Counted from the stretch's first letter, positions 9,410 through 18,548 are shown. The stretch is DNA of 64,000 nt from Mesorhizobium terrae (GCF_008727715.1 NZ_CP044218.1:4691001-4755000), one strand, 5' to 3'. Program-made: numbers and translations. The notes: a model not told the origin generated them from the letters alone.

Positions 9410-12400
9410 CTACTGATGCTGTTCGTCCGTTTGATTAGCCGCTTCCTCTTCCGCTTGTTCAGGCTCGAAGCCAAGGAGATCGATCATAATTCTAACGCGT
9501 TCCACCAGCGCATTGTCCTCCCCGCGAAGCTGACCTCTTAAGGTATTGTCTAATGCCTTTACCTCGTCAGGCGACGCTTTTTCCAGGCAGTGCTTCATGT
9601 CCTTCTGGCGCTGGCGGACAAATTGCAGGACTCGCTCGGAAGGAGAAATCGCCAGTTTATGGAGGAACGCTCCGACGGCCGCATCCGGATTCTTATCGAG
9701 CGGCATCTTGATCGCGATCGGATGATACATCTCGATGTAGTGTGCCACGCCCGTGGGCGTAGATGTCGTAGTCGCCAACGCGTTCAAAACCTCGAATGCG
9801 ATTGTCTTGGTATTGGGAACAGGCAGCGCCTTGCAAATTTGCGGCCAGTCTGGCCGATATTCACGTCGCGTTTCTTCAACGCAGATTTCCAAAGTGTGCT
9901 TCTTGATCGCCTCGCCAAAAGCCGCAGGCGACAGGACAACGTCTGAGTCTTCCACGCGCGTGATCAGCAGTCCCACCGCGCCTGTTGAATTCGAAAGTGC
10001 AGCCAGCCAATCTTCGCCCGACAACGAGCCTAGCTTGTCGTCGACGATCTTGAGAATTTCAGATGGAGCTTGGCCCTCCGGAGCCATGGCGATATCCCGC
10101 GCTAGCTGGGGGGACAGATTGAGGATATCGACATCGTCTATTGCCTTCCTCCAATCAATTTTCTCTTCGGCAAGTTGCTGTAGCAGCAGCGTTGTTGTGT
10201 CTTGGCCAATTGTCTCGCGTAGTCGGTCGAAGTCGGACATCCACTTAAGATTTGAATCAATCCAGTAATCGTGCTCCTCGACGACCTTTCTCAGCACTCG
10301 AGGAAACAAGGGGGCTGTGCTACCCGTAGAAATCGCATAATTGGTCCAATCGGAAAACCTACCACGGTTCGACACGACCGCGGACAGTGCGTCGATGAAC
10401 TCCTGGAACCCACTGCTGCTCATTCGGATACTTTTGTACCATGCGATCGCGGCCGTGTTGTCACCAAGATTTGGATGGGTGGCGGGTGGGGTATGCTCAG
10501 TGGTGCCGATAGCACTGACGATCAACCAAAGACCGTCCGCAGCTCTCGGAACTGAAGTCTTCTCGGCTGTGAACGCGTGCCATAGCAGGGTTCCATCTTC
10601 GACGACGGCTCTGAGGGTCGTTCGCACTTCCTTTTGCCTGCCGGCAATCTCGACAAGTTCCGCCAGCATGCCGAGGCGATCACCGTGTCCCTTGTCCAGT
10701 AGGTCAGCGGGGCTACGTAGGATACCTGCAATTACTTCGATGAGAGGGTTCAACTGCTTAGAGTGCGGGCGGAGCAGTGAGTCGAGTTCGGGGATCGCTA
10801 AGCGAGCAATATTGGGTGCATCGCTAGCCGTTTGCTTCAGTGTTTCAATGATCATTGCGGGCTTTACCCGACAGCTTAACGCCCCGAATGAATACTTAGT
10901 CGGGCTGAATGCGGCCGCAGCGTTGATGCAAAAATTAGCGTCATCTGGTGGCTGCGTATCCCGCTGGAAAGAAATTCGTGTATCCTTTCCTGCAGATCTT
11001 TCAAGGGCATCAAATAGATCCACCATCGACGCAGCCCATACCTCAGGCGCAGGTCTTAAGTTAGCTGGTGGCGACATGTAATTGCGCAGAAAAATGGCTG
11101 CTTTGGCAGCACGGTTGGTGTCCAGATGCTCTATAATTTTGCACAGACCTGCAAATGCTGCGGCCGGTTGTTCTTGAATTGACCCTAGGCTGGGTAGAGA
11201 GTCTCCGAGCATATTCCAGCAGTTTTTTGCGAAGCTGCTTTCCAGTTCAACCTTTTCCAGATTGATGGCAGCTCTTGAAAGTATTTGCGGGCTTTGTGCC
11301 CACTGATGCGCATCACTGTCGAGAACCTCGTAAGCTGTAGTCTCGAAACCTGTGGCCTCTTTCCACCCATTGAGGTCCCCAGCGTCGATAGAGGTAAAGG
11401 CTTTCGCAATGGGGTCGGCGAGTAAGACTTGTCGAGCGTGAAGCGGCTCTACGTTAAAGCAGAGCGCGGCCAGGTGGTCAGTCCACGCTGATGGCAAATG
11501 TGTCAGAGACTGCTGAGGAAAAAGGCCTTTGGCAATTACCGTCGGATCCGCCTCAATTATCTCCCGGTGGAGCACATAAAATCCGATGGTGACTATCGGA
11601 ATGCTGTGGCCCCACTGAACCCAAAGTGCCCCAACTTCGTTGACGAAAGAGATAATACGTCGCGGAGTTGCCATCAGGCTTTTGTCGCGGAGCGCGAGCT
11701 GCAGTATGCGGTAAAGATGATATCGATCGTCGAGATGCGCTTCGCCCGAGATCTGTAGTCCGAAGGCCTCCACTAGCTTCGCGTCCAGAAAGGACTTCCA
11801 ATCGCTTGTAACTGGAGGGGCGACCCGAATTACCCGATCAAACGTCTTTTCGAAGAGATCGATATTTGGGTCGCCTCCAGACGTCTCCACAGCATGTCCT
11901 TCGCCAGTACCGCTGAAGGCGCTCAGAACGTGGCCCCTATCGTAAGGTATGACGGCGATGACGTGCGCAGCTGGTCCCCGGATCTGTGACGGGTTGGGCG
12001 AAAAGACCGCCCACATTTGCGACCAGGCGGCGCGGACTTCGTCCCTAGGCAACCTATCGATGTTGTCGAGCACGAAGACTATCCGTCGTTTGTCTTTCTG
12101 TGCTTTCGACAAAAGGTCGCGGAAAAGTCCGTAAAACTCGAAGGCAGTAGGATCTTCGTCGCGGATGTTTTGCTCAATGGTCTCCCTTTTTTTCTCGTTG
12201 GAGAAGATCATTGCTGTCTCAGACAGAGCATAAAGAAGCGATCTGTCGGTAGCGCCTCGCCGCCAAGCTGGATTCCACATCAGCTTGATTGCACGTCCGA
12301 TAACCCAAACAACAAAAAGGAACGGGACAATGAGTGTGATGATTTGGGGCCAGTTCAGCCCCCAAAAAACAGTGTCAGGAACTATCGGTGGTGCACCCGG

Positions 12401-12892
12401 AAACACGGGTGGCGCATCTGCAGTAAGATGGCTGTATCCAATGGGGGCCAAGGCCAGCAGCAAGAGAAACACCAAACCCGGCCACGTGTAGAGGCTAAAG
12501 CGATCCGTTCCAATAGTCTGAGTGCGATCCCGAATCCGGCTGATCGCATGCGTCACTTCAGTGGTAGTGAGATACTTTTGCTGCTCTAGCCACGCGACGA
12601 ACTCCTCCAAAAACAGCCGGCGGAAATTGTCTGTCTGATGTCTCCACAGATCGAAGGTGAAGAGGTCGTACTTGCCCTTGGGCAGCGCCTTGGCCGCCAA
12701 TTTGATGACCATCGACTTTCCGGTGCCCCAGCTTCCTTCCAAGCCAATTGCACCGTCACGTGTGCCGATTTGGCTGATCGTGTCGGCTAGTGCCGTGGCG
12801 GTCCGCGTGTGGCCTCCTCCTGCGAAGGCATCGTCATCCGCCGCGTTACCGGTCAGTATCTGCGCGTGCGGTTTCGTCGGCGTTTCAGTCAT
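9410..12892 (-). CDS. KAP-family P-loop NTPase, membrane-inserted, 1160 residues
   Basis: The N-terminal KAP NTPase domain has Walker A GSWGTGKSMV (about residue 53) and Walker B VFVLDNIDRLP (about 274). Between them lie two hydrophobic segments (about 133-153 and 183-203) that should be transmembrane helices; this insertion is a hallmark of KAP NTPases. About 750 further residues carry no motif I recognise. The start is ATG 12892; a TTG seven codons upstream is possible. KAP ATPases occur in defence islands and in some anti-phage systems, so a membrane-associated defence role is plausible but inferred. The gene stands alone, convergent with gajAB, and its coding sequence looks more A/T-rich than neighbouring metabolic genes. 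Confidence 0.8.
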   Translation of the reverse strand: MTETPTKPHAQILTGNAADDDAFAGGGHTRTATALADTISQIGTRDGAIGLEGSWGTGKSMVIKLAAKALPKGKYDLFTFDLWRHQTDNFRRLFLEEFVAWLEQQKYLTTTEVTHAISRIRDRTQTIGTDRFSLYTWPGLVFLLLLALAPIGYSHLTADAPPVFPGAPPIVPDTVFWGLNWPQIITLIVPFLFVVWVIGRAIKLMWNPAWRRGATDRSLLYALSETAMIFSNEKKRETIEQNIRDEDPTAFEFYGLFRDLLSKAQKDKRRIVFVLDNIDRLPRDEVRAAWSQMWAVFSPNPSQIRGPAAHVIAVIPYDRGHVLSAFSGTGEGHAVETSGGDPNIDLFEKTFDRVIRVAPPVTSDWKSFLDAKLVEAFGLQISGEAHLDDRYHLYRILQLALRDKSLMATPRRIISFVNEVGALWVQWGHSIPIVTIGFYVLHREIIEADPTVIAKGLFPQQSLTHLPSAWTDHLAALCFNVEPLHARQVLLADPIAKAFTSIDAGDLNGWKEATGFETTAYEVLDSDAHQWAQSPQILSRAAINLEKVELESSFAKNCWNMLGDSLPSLGSIQEQPAAAFAGLCKIIEHLDTNRAAKAAIFLRNYMSPPANLRPAPEVWAASMVDLFDALERSAGKDTRISFQRDTQPPDDANFCINAAAAFSPTKYSFGALSCRVKPAMIIETLKQTASDAPNIARLAIPELDSLLRPHSKQLNPLIEVIAGILRSPADLLDKGHGDRLGMLAELVEIAGRQKEVRTTLRAVVEDGTLLWHAFTAEKTSVPRAADGLWLIVSAIGTTEHTPPATHPNLGDNTAAIAWYKSIRMSSSGFQEFIDALSAVVSNRGRFSDWTNYAISTGSTAPLFPRVLRKVVEEHDYWIDSNLKWMSDFDRLRETIGQDTTTLLLQQLAEEKIDWRKAIDDVDILNLSPQLARDIAMAPEGQAPSEILKIVDDKLGSLSGEDWLAALSNSTGAVGLLITRVEDSDVVLSPAAFGEAIKKHTLEICVEETRREYRPDWPQICKALPVPNTKTIAFEVLNALATTTSTPTGVAHYIEMYHPIAIKMPLDKNPDAAVGAFLHKLAISPSERVLQFVRQRQKDMKHCLEKASPDEVKALDNTLRGQLRGEDNALVERVRIMIDLLGFEPEQAEEEAANQTDEQHQ

Positions 12893-13447
12893 GATTGTTG
12901 ATTTCCCCACCAAAGAACATCAAAGCGCGAGAACATGGCTTCGAACAAGCAAAAACAACCGGTGTTCTTGGCATCGTCCGATCATTTCCACTTCTTTGTC
13001 CCTCAGTTGATACTGTGACAGCCTTTCAACTGCATGCGGGCACTCGTTCCTGGCATTTGAGGTCTTGAATTCCCTATGCCCGCCTAGGCGGGCATGGTTT
13101 ACGAGACCCCGCCTGAATTTGTCATCGAAACTACCGCGGACGGCTTCGGTTTTGCCGACAGGTCCAAGATTGGCTTTGCGAATGACACGAGGGACGCGAA
13201 TGCAGCTTTCATGCGGGACTCTCAGGTGCCGACAAACATGTCCGCCTCTGGCAGAGGACTGCACCAGCAATTCTTCGCCACGACCAAGCGGTCGAGGAAT
13301 GGCCGGTTTTAGGGCTAACTCGGACACTGCCGAAGCGACCGACATGAGGGCGCAAAACAGACAGTACACGGAGTCCGGCAGCCCCAACCAGGACGACACT
13401 CTATGCGCCGAGCCAAAAGAACGGCCCAATCAGGTGTTCTTCGGGTT
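12893..13447. other. 555-base gap at edge of defence island, no supported gene
   Basis: Open frames exist on both strands (for example 12920-13429 on minus), but they resemble no family and have arginine/cysteine-rich, out-of-frame-like composition. The region separates the defence island from the metabolic genes and includes the palindrome listed separately. I found no tRNA or obvious attachment repeat. Confidence 0.4.
13076..13095. repeat. Perfect 20-bp palindrome
   Basis: ATGCCCGCCTAGGCGGGCAT is identical to its reverse complement over all 20 bases. With no loop it suits a dimeric protein-binding site better than a terminator. Confidence 0.7.
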
Positions 13448-14257
13448 TTAGCGGCGTAGATCGGGAAAGGCGGTTCCCGCCGGCGCGTTCGCCCAACTCT
13501 GCAATGTCTGTCCGCCATCGATCAGCCAGTCGACACCGGTGATGTGGCGAGCCTCATCCGCGGCGAGGAACGCCACCGCGGCAGCAACATCTTCCGGCTG
13601 CCCGATACGGCGTAGCGGAATGCGATCGGCGAAGCGCTGGATGCCCGCCAGATAACCAGCCCGATCGGCCGCCGGAACGCCCAGCGATGTCTCGATAACG
13701 CCGGGGCAGATCGCATTGACGCGAATGCCGTAGGGCGCTGCATCGAGGGCGGCAACCCGTGTCAGGCCGACAACGCCATGTTTGGTCGCGGTGTAGCCGG
13801 CGCCACCCGACAGCACATCCCAGCCGGCCATGGAGGAGCCCATGTTGACGATCGATCCTTCGATGCCGACTGAGATCATCGCCCGCAACGAAGCTTGGAG
13901 CACCAGAAACATGCTGCGCAAATTGATCCGGACGATGGTGTCCCAGTCATCGACAGGCAAATCCTGAACCGGGGCAACTTTGCCGGAAATGCCGGCATTG
14001 TTGAACACCACATCAAGACGGCCAAAAGCCTTCACCGCCTTCGCGACGGCTTCACTGGCTGCCCCTTCATCCGAAACGTCGGCCGTAATGGCGAGCGCCT
14101 TGGACCCGATGGCCGCCGCCGTGGCGGCGGCGCGCTTCTCATCGATATCGACAATCGCGACCTGCCCCCCTTCCCTGGCAAATCGCTGTGCAGCGGCACT
14201 ACCGATCGCGCCCCCGGCGCCTGTGACGAGGACCGCCTTACCTTCGAAACGCTGCAT
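13448..14257 (-). CDS. Short-chain dehydrogenase/reductase (SDR)
   Basis: The 269-residue classical SDR has cofactor motif TGAGGAIG (12-19), NNAG (86-89), serines at 141-142 and the catalytic YxxxK (Y155, K159). It should oxidise or reduce an alcohol/ketone with NAD(P); the aspartate after the second strand (VDID) favours NAD. The start ATG 14257 follows AAGGAGA. The frame stays open further upstream but without homology. It lies 11 nt after the epimerase gene, so the two form an operon that is divergent from the hydrolase gene at 15360. The substrate is unknown. Confidence 0.88.
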   Translation of the reverse strand: MQRFEGKAVLVTGAGGAIGSAAAQRFAREGGQVAIVDIDEKRAAATAAAIGSKALAITADVSDEGAASEAVAKAVKAFGRLDVVFNNAGISGKVAPVQDLPVDDWDTIVRINLRSMFLVLQASLRAMISVGIEGSIVNMGSSMAGWDVLSGGAGYTATKHGVVGLTRVAALDAAPYGIRVNAICPGVIETSLGVPAADRAGYLAGIQRFADRIPLRRIGQPEDVAAAVAFLAADEARHITGVDWLIDGGQTLQSWANAPAGTAFPDLRR

Positions 14258-14268
14258 GCCGATCTCCT

Positions 14269-15108
14269 TCAATTCTTGTAGTCGCGCCAAGAATAGCGTG
14301 GTTCGAAGCCAAGCGTTCTGCGAGCGTGCCCATTGTCGAGGACGGCCGAGAACCCCGGGAGAGCCGAAGAAACCGGCGTCGAGGGGAAGCCGTTGGCAAT
14401 CAGCGTTTCCGTCTGTTCTTCCGAATAGGTATCGGCAGCGCTCAGGAAGGTGCGCAGGTGCCCCTCCCCCTTCCAGCTCAGCGCCTTCAGGAAAGCATCG
14501 GCGGCGTCGCGAGCATCGAGATAACTCCACAAATCGCGCGCCGATTCACGCAGCTTGCGGCGAGGCTCGACGACCTCAAAGAAATCTTCCGGCGTTTGGA
14601 TCCATGGCATTCGCAGACTGACCGCTGAAAACGCGCCGCGACGCACCGCGGCTTCGACGATTTCCTCGCCCAGCCATTTTGACAGCCCGTAGGCATCTTG
14701 CGCGCCCACGGGATGGTTTTCATCGATCGGAAGATAAGCCGGTGCAGCGAGGGTTTCGGCGAACGGATAGCCCAGAACGCTGAAGGAGGAAGCATAGATG
14801 AAGCGCTTTGCACCGCTCAGCGCCGCCGCCTCAACAACATTGTAGCTGATGGCAACATTGGTCTTGAACACTTCCGCCGGTGCCTTGCCGACGGGGCGCG
14901 GAATGGCGGCGATGTGGACAACCGCGTCGCACTGCCTGACCAACTGCAGCGTTGTGCCGAGATCAGTCAGATCGGTACTGATGTGGGTCCAGCCGCCGTC
15001 CCCCGGCGCGACAGTATCGATGCCGAGAACATCGTGCCCCGCCTCGACAAAGGCGCTTGCAACATGGCGGCCCAACAACCCGCTTGATCCTGTGACGATG
15101 ATTTTCAT
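14269..15108 (-). CDS. NAD-dependent epimerase/dehydratase (extended SDR)
   Basis: The 279-residue extended-SDR protein has TGSSGLLG (6-13) for nucleotide binding, SSFS near 107-110, and the catalytic pair Y140/K144. The size and the short substrate domain resemble uronate dehydrogenase or simple sugar epimerases rather than nucleotide-sugar enzymes. ATG 15108 follows a GAAGGGA site. It is the first gene of a two-gene minus-strand operon with the SDR. A TGACCACC-type site (15148-15163) lies 40 bases upstream of its start and links it to the divergent hydrolase and the BMP transporter. Confidence 0.82.
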   Translation of the reverse strand: MKIIVTGSSGLLGRHVASAFVEAGHDVLGIDTVAPGDGGWTHISTDLTDLGTTLQLVRQCDAVVHIAAIPRPVGKAPAEVFKTNVAISYNVVEAAALSGAKRFIYASSFSVLGYPFAETLAAPAYLPIDENHPVGAQDAYGLSKWLGEEIVEAAVRRGAFSAVSLRMPWIQTPEDFFEVVEPRRKLRESARDLWSYLDARDAADAFLKALSWKGEGHLRTFLSAADTYSEEQTETLIANGFPSTPVSSALPGFSAVLDNGHARRTLGFEPRYSWRDYKN

Positions 15109-15147
15109 GCCGTCCCTTCTCCGAGCACCGTTACGCCGGCGGATATC

Positions 15148-15163
15148 ATTGGTGGTCAAACAA
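15148..15163 (-). promoter_or_regulatory. Putative operator, TGACCACC motif (site A)
   Basis: On the minus strand it reads TTGTTTGACCACCAAT, 40 bases before the epimerase start. The same core recurs at 15316, 19274 and 19297. Confidence 0.5.
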
Positions 15164-15315
15164 TCGGACACCTTAAACCGCTGGACTTGTCAATGCTTTT
15201 GCTGGTCCGATCCCTTGCTTCGGGATCAAGATCAGCGTTGTGGTAAATTGCGAGCGCGCCAGGCGGGTGAGTTGAATGAGGCAGCAAGGATTGACTTGGA
15301 ACCCGTCTCGGTTTT

Positions 15316-15333
15316 TTGTATGACCACCAACAA
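15316..15333 (+). promoter_or_regulatory. Putative operator, TGACCACC motif (site B)
   Basis: TTGTATGACCACCAACAA lies 27 bases before the isochorismatase-fold gene. It has TTGT/ACAA flanks around the shared core. Confidence 0.5.
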
Positions 15334-15359
15334 TTGCCCGACGTGGAGGAGGCCAGGTC

Positions 15360-16004
15360 ATGCCATTGGATAGTTTCTCGTCGCATCGACAGGAAGTTGG
15401 GATCGCAGTCGATCCTGGTCGGGTCGCCGTCGTGGTTGTCGACATGGTCAACGACTTTTGCAAACCGGGCGGCGCCATGGTTCTGCCGGGCAGCGAAACC
15501 TTGCTTGCGCCGCAACTGCGGGTCATCGAGGCCGCTCGCGCCGTTGGTGCACCGGTGATTTGGGTGCACGACGCACATCGCCCCGGCCTGCGCAGGGATC
15601 GCGAATTTCTCAAGCGCTCGCCGCACTGTATCGAGGGCACATGGGGCGTCGAGATCATCGAAGAACTCGGTGCCCGCGCCGATGAGATCCACCTCATCAA
15701 GCGCCGCTTCTCGGCATTCTTCCAGACGGACCTCGACCTGACGCTGAAGGACATGATGGTCGATCAGCTGATCGTCTTCGGTGTCGTCACCAACATCTGC
15801 GTGCGGTCCACCGTGCATGACGCATTCTTCAACGGCTACCAGGTGGTCGTGCCCGCCGATTGCTGCGCGGCAACAGGCCCGCGCGAGCAGGAAAGCACGC
15901 TCTACGACATCTCCACGCATTTCGGCGTGGTCAGCGATTCCGCCGCCGTCGTCCGTGCGCTTGCCGACGGGGCCTTCGTCGAGAATGTGAACATCGCAGC
16001 ATGA
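15360..16004 (+). CDS. Isochorismatase-family cysteine hydrolase
   Basis: The 214-residue protein carries the catalytic triad of the family: D28 (VVDMVNDF), K114 (LIKRRFSAF) and C147 (TNICVRST). Members hydrolyse amides such as nicotinamide, maleamate, N-carbamoylsarcosine or ureidoacrylate, and only some act on isochorismate. The start ATG 15360 follows GGAGGAGG. It is the first gene of a plus-strand set with a MarR regulator and an enamidase-like amidohydrolase. An amidase that acts after ring opening of an N-heterocycle would fit; the exact substrate is not shown by the sequence. Confidence 0.87.
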   Translation: MPLDSFSSHRQEVGIAVDPGRVAVVVVDMVNDFCKPGGAMVLPGSETLLAPQLRVIEAARAVGAPVIWVHDAHRPGLRRDREFLKRSPHCIEGTWGVEIIEELGARADEIHLIKRRFSAFFQTDLDLTLKDMMVDQLIVFGVVTNICVRSTVHDAFFNGYQVVVPADCCAATGPREQESTLYDISTHFGVVSDSAAVVRALADGAFVENVNIAA

Positions 16005-16049
16005 CCTTGACCGTGTCCCAGGCTTCCAGCCCGAAGGTGAAAGCAAACC

Positions 16050-16580
16050 GTGACGATCCTCGACAATGCCCGTAAGTCCAAGTCGTCGAAAAACAACAGC
16101 ATCAGCCGCGAAGACGCGATGATGCGGTATTCCGAGACTGGTTATGATCTCGACGCGCATCCCGCGCACGTCGTCCGCCGGGCGCATCAGCGTGCCACGC
16201 TCTGCTTCCAGCAAGTAATGGCGGGAGAAGACCTCTCGCCGACGCAGTTCGCCGCCCTTGCCACGATCCTCAGACAGGGCGACGTATCGCAGAACCTTCT
16301 TGGTCGTATGACCGCGATGGACCCTTCCACGATCAGCCTCGTGGTGCGCAAACTGCTCAAGCAAGGCCTGATCAGGCGTAGCCCGTCCGAGACCGATCAA
16401 CGGCTCGCCATCATTACGCTCACGGACGAGGGCACGCGCTATACGCTCGACCGGCTCGAACGCAGCGTCGAGGTTGGCAAGCGGCTGCTTGCCCCGCTCT
16501 CACCCAGCGAACAGACTACACTTCTAAAGCTGCTGCAACGTATTAGCCGCGACGAAAACGGGGGTTCGGAAGGCAAGTGA
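16050..16580 (+). CDS. MarR-family transcriptional regulator
   Basis: The 176-residue protein has a central winged helix: LSPTQFAALATIL, then TAMDPSTISLVVRKLLKQGLIRR as recognition region, then the wing with SETDQRLAIITLTDEG. It begins at GTG 16050 after GAAGGTGA, 45 nt after the hydrolase, and is probably co-transcribed with it. MarR proteins usually sense a small aromatic or acidic ligand and repress adjacent operons. It is the only regulator in this locus, which makes it the leading candidate to bind the TGACCACC sites. Confidence 0.88.
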   Translation: MTILDNARKSKSSKNNSISREDAMMRYSETGYDLDAHPAHVVRRAHQRATLCFQQVMAGEDLSPTQFAALATILRQGDVSQNLLGRMTAMDPSTISLVVRKLLKQGLIRRSPSETDQRLAIITLTDEGTRYTLDRLERSVEVGKRLLAPLSPSEQTTLLKLLQRISRDENGGSEGK

Positions 16581-16623
16581 TCGCCTGATCCGGCCATCGC
16601 CAATCCAACACCGCGACAAGGAA

Positions 16624-16642
16624 CCACCGGCCTCGCCGGTGG
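16624..16642. repeat. 8-bp stem hairpin between marR and enamidase gene
   Basis: CCACCGGC (16624-16631) pairs with GCCGGTGG (16635-16642) with a 3-nt loop. It has no T-run and may tune readthrough or mRNA stability within the operon. Confidence 0.4.
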
Positions 16643-16686
16643 CCGCCCTTCGTTGTGCCAAAAAACAAGCCGACAGGGAGCCTTTC

Positions 16687-17898
16687 ATGTCGCACGACCA
16701 GCAAAGCACCGCCAGCCAAACCGGCAAAACCGGCAAAACCGTCATTCGCAACATCGGGCTGTTGCTAAGCGGCGATATCGAACGACCGATCCTCCGAGCG
16801 GATACGATTGTCATCAGTGACGGACTGATAGCCGGCGTCGGCACGGCCACGGAACTCGACTTGAGCGACGCCGCGACGGTCATCGACGCGAATGGCTGTG
16901 TTGTCACACCCGGGCTGATCGATAACCACGTTCATCCGGCGGCGGGCGACTGGACGCCTCGTCAGAACCAGATCGGCTGGATCGATTCCACACTTCATGG
17001 CGGCGTCACCACCATCATCTCCGCGGGCGAGGCGCATTATCCGGGCCGGCCCAGGGACATCATCGGTGTGAAGGCGCTAGGCATTGCCTCGCAGCGGGCC
17101 TTTGCCAATTTCCGTCCCGGCGGCATGAAGATCATCGCTGGCGCGCCGGTGCTTGAGCCTGGCATGACTGAAGCCGATTTCCGCGAACTGGCGGACGCCG
17201 GAGTGACATTGATCGGCGAGGTCGGTCTCGGCGGCGTCAAGGACGGCCCTACCGGCCGCCAGATGATCGCCTGGGCACGCAAATACGGCATGACCTCGAT
17301 GACCCACACCGGTGGTCCGTCGATCCCGGGTTCGGGACGCATTGGCGCCGACGTCGTGCTCGAGGTCGACGCCGATATCGTGGCGCATATCAATGGCGGA
17401 CCGACGGCGCTGCCCGACGACGAGATCCGCCGTATTTGCGAAGAGAGCCCGCGAGGCCTCGAGATCGTCCACAACGGCAATTTGCGCACCGGACTGTTCG
17501 TGCTCGGCATCGCCAAGGAGCGCAACATTCTCGACCGCGTTGTCCTCGGCACCGACGGCCCTGCGGGCTCGGGCGTGCAGCCACTCGGTATCCTTCGAAC
17601 CATCTGCCACCTCGCCTCGCTCGGCGACGTGCCGACCGAAGTCGCCTTCTGCTTCGCCACCGGCAACACGGCGCGCGTGCGCAAACTCGATGATCGCGGC
17701 GTCGTCGAAGTTGGCCGAGCCGCCGACCTGGTGTTCATGGACCAGGCGGCTGGCGGCATCGGCCGTGATTTCCTGGACAGTCTGGCGCTCGGCAATTTGC
17801 CAGGCATCGGCATGATCATGATCGACGGCGCCCCATGCACCGCCCGTAGCCGCAATACGCCGCCGGCGATCCGCATGCCTGAGATCGTCGCGGCCTGA
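16687..17898 (+). CDS. Enamidase-like amidohydrolase (nicotinate-type ring opening)
   Basis: The 403-residue amidohydrolase-superfamily protein closely follows the 6-oxo-1,4,5,6-tetrahydronicotinate enamidase (EC 3.5.2.18) as I recall it. Shared traits are an N-terminal RNIGLLLSGDIE strand, GGVTTIISAGEAHYPGRP, HINGGPT, VLGTDGPAGSGVQPLGILR and a C-terminal SRNTPPA. Metal ligands visible are H81 and H83 (DNHVHP), E178 (GEVGLGG, where many relatives have a carboxylated lysine), H207, H234 and D290. The enzyme hydrolyses a cyclic enamide to open a reduced heterocycle. ATG 16687 follows GGGAG. The exact substrate here could be another lactam. A strong terminator follows. Confidence 0.82.
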   Translation: MSHDQQSTASQTGKTGKTVIRNIGLLLSGDIERPILRADTIVISDGLIAGVGTATELDLSDAATVIDANGCVVTPGLIDNHVHPAAGDWTPRQNQIGWIDSTLHGGVTTIISAGEAHYPGRPRDIIGVKALGIASQRAFANFRPGGMKIIAGAPVLEPGMTEADFRELADAGVTLIGEVGLGGVKDGPTGRQMIAWARKYGMTSMTHTGGPSIPGSGRIGADVVLEVDADIVAHINGGPTALPDDEIRRICEESPRGLEIVHNGNLRTGLFVLGIAKERNILDRVVLGTDGPAGSGVQPLGILRTICHLASLGDVPTEVAFCFATGNTARVRKLDDRGVVEVGRAADLVFMDQAAGGIGRDFLDSLALGNLPGIGMIMIDGAPCTARSRNTPPAIRMPEIVAA

Positions 17899-17917
17899 CC
17901 CGGCCACAGCGCAAAAG

Positions 17918-17946
17918 AAAAAGGCGGCCTAGGAGCCGCCTTTTTT
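17918..17946. terminator. Bidirectional intrinsic terminator
   Basis: AAAAAGGCGGC pairs with GCCGCCTTTTTT around a 6-nt loop. The A-run on one side and T-run on the other make it work for the enamidase operon (+) and the DUF1185 pair (-), which converge here. Confidence 0.9.
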
Positions 17947-17963
17947 GTGGGACTGCGTGGATC

Positions 17964-18548
17964 TCAGTTCACGCCGTCGATGCCGACAATCTTGTCCTTG
18001 CTCAATCCGCCGATGCGCGGATGCGGACGCCCTGAACCGGTAATGGCGATTGCAACCACGATCTCGTTGTCGCGCGGGGCATCGGGGATACGCACCTCCA
18101 TGCCATCGAAATGGCTGCGGACCTTCGCCGCGTCCTTGTGGCCCAAAGGAATATCGAGGGGAACTCCCATACCGCCGCGCTTTTTGGCCGACGGGATCAA
18201 AGCCGCAGCCTTGCCTAGTATCGCGCGGAACGGCGCGCCAAGCTTGGGGTGCAGGATCGCCGCGGCGTGTTCCAGTTCACCGTCGGCACCAACGGCCGCC
18301 GCCTTGCCGAAACTTTCGACCCGATCGGCGGAAATGCCGAGCGCCGCAACGGCGCGGCGCGGCAGTATGTCGCCGAGTTCTTCGCCAATATCGGAAAGTG
18401 CGGAAAGGTCATCCATAAACCGGCCAGCGAAGGGATTGTGGATCACCGCGACCGCGGCGGCGCGCCTTGTCGGTGGATGGACGAGCCTGCCGCCCTCGTC
18501 GCGAACTTCCTCGACGATGGTGATGATCCGGCGGATCTCGGCATTCAT
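17964..18548 (-). CDS. DUF1185 (amino acid synthesis family) protein, copy 1
   Basis: The 194-residue PF06684/DUF1185 protein has the family stretches NPFAGRF, FGKAAAVGADGELEHAA and SHFDGMEVRIPDAPRDNE. Structures of the family show a chorismate-mutase-like fold and suggested a role in amino-acid metabolism, but no reaction is established. It starts at ATG 18548 and overlaps the stop of the second copy by 4 nt (ATGA), so the two are translationally coupled. They are clearly paralogous to each other and may form a hetero-oligomer. Convergent with the enamidase gene. Confidence 0.85.
   Translation of the reverse strand: MNAEIRRIITIVEEVRDEGGRLVHPPTRRAAAVAVIHNPFAGRFMDDLSALSDIGEELGDILPRRAVAALGISADRVESFGKAAAVGADGELEHAAAILHPKLGAPFRAILGKAAALIPSAKKRGGMGVPLDIPLGHKDAAKVRSHFDGMEVRIPDAPRDNEIVVAIAITGSGRPHPRIGGLSKDKIVGIDGVN

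Noticed and set aside
13344-13356. ATGAGGGCGCAAA, also present at 26991-27003
   Set aside because: A single shared 13-mer is expected by chance in 64 kb; the flanks do not match.
12920-13429. A 169-codon minus-strand frame in the gap after the KAP gene
   Set aside because: No start with a ribosome site, no homology that I recognise, and it runs through the 20-bp palindrome. Treated as non-coding.
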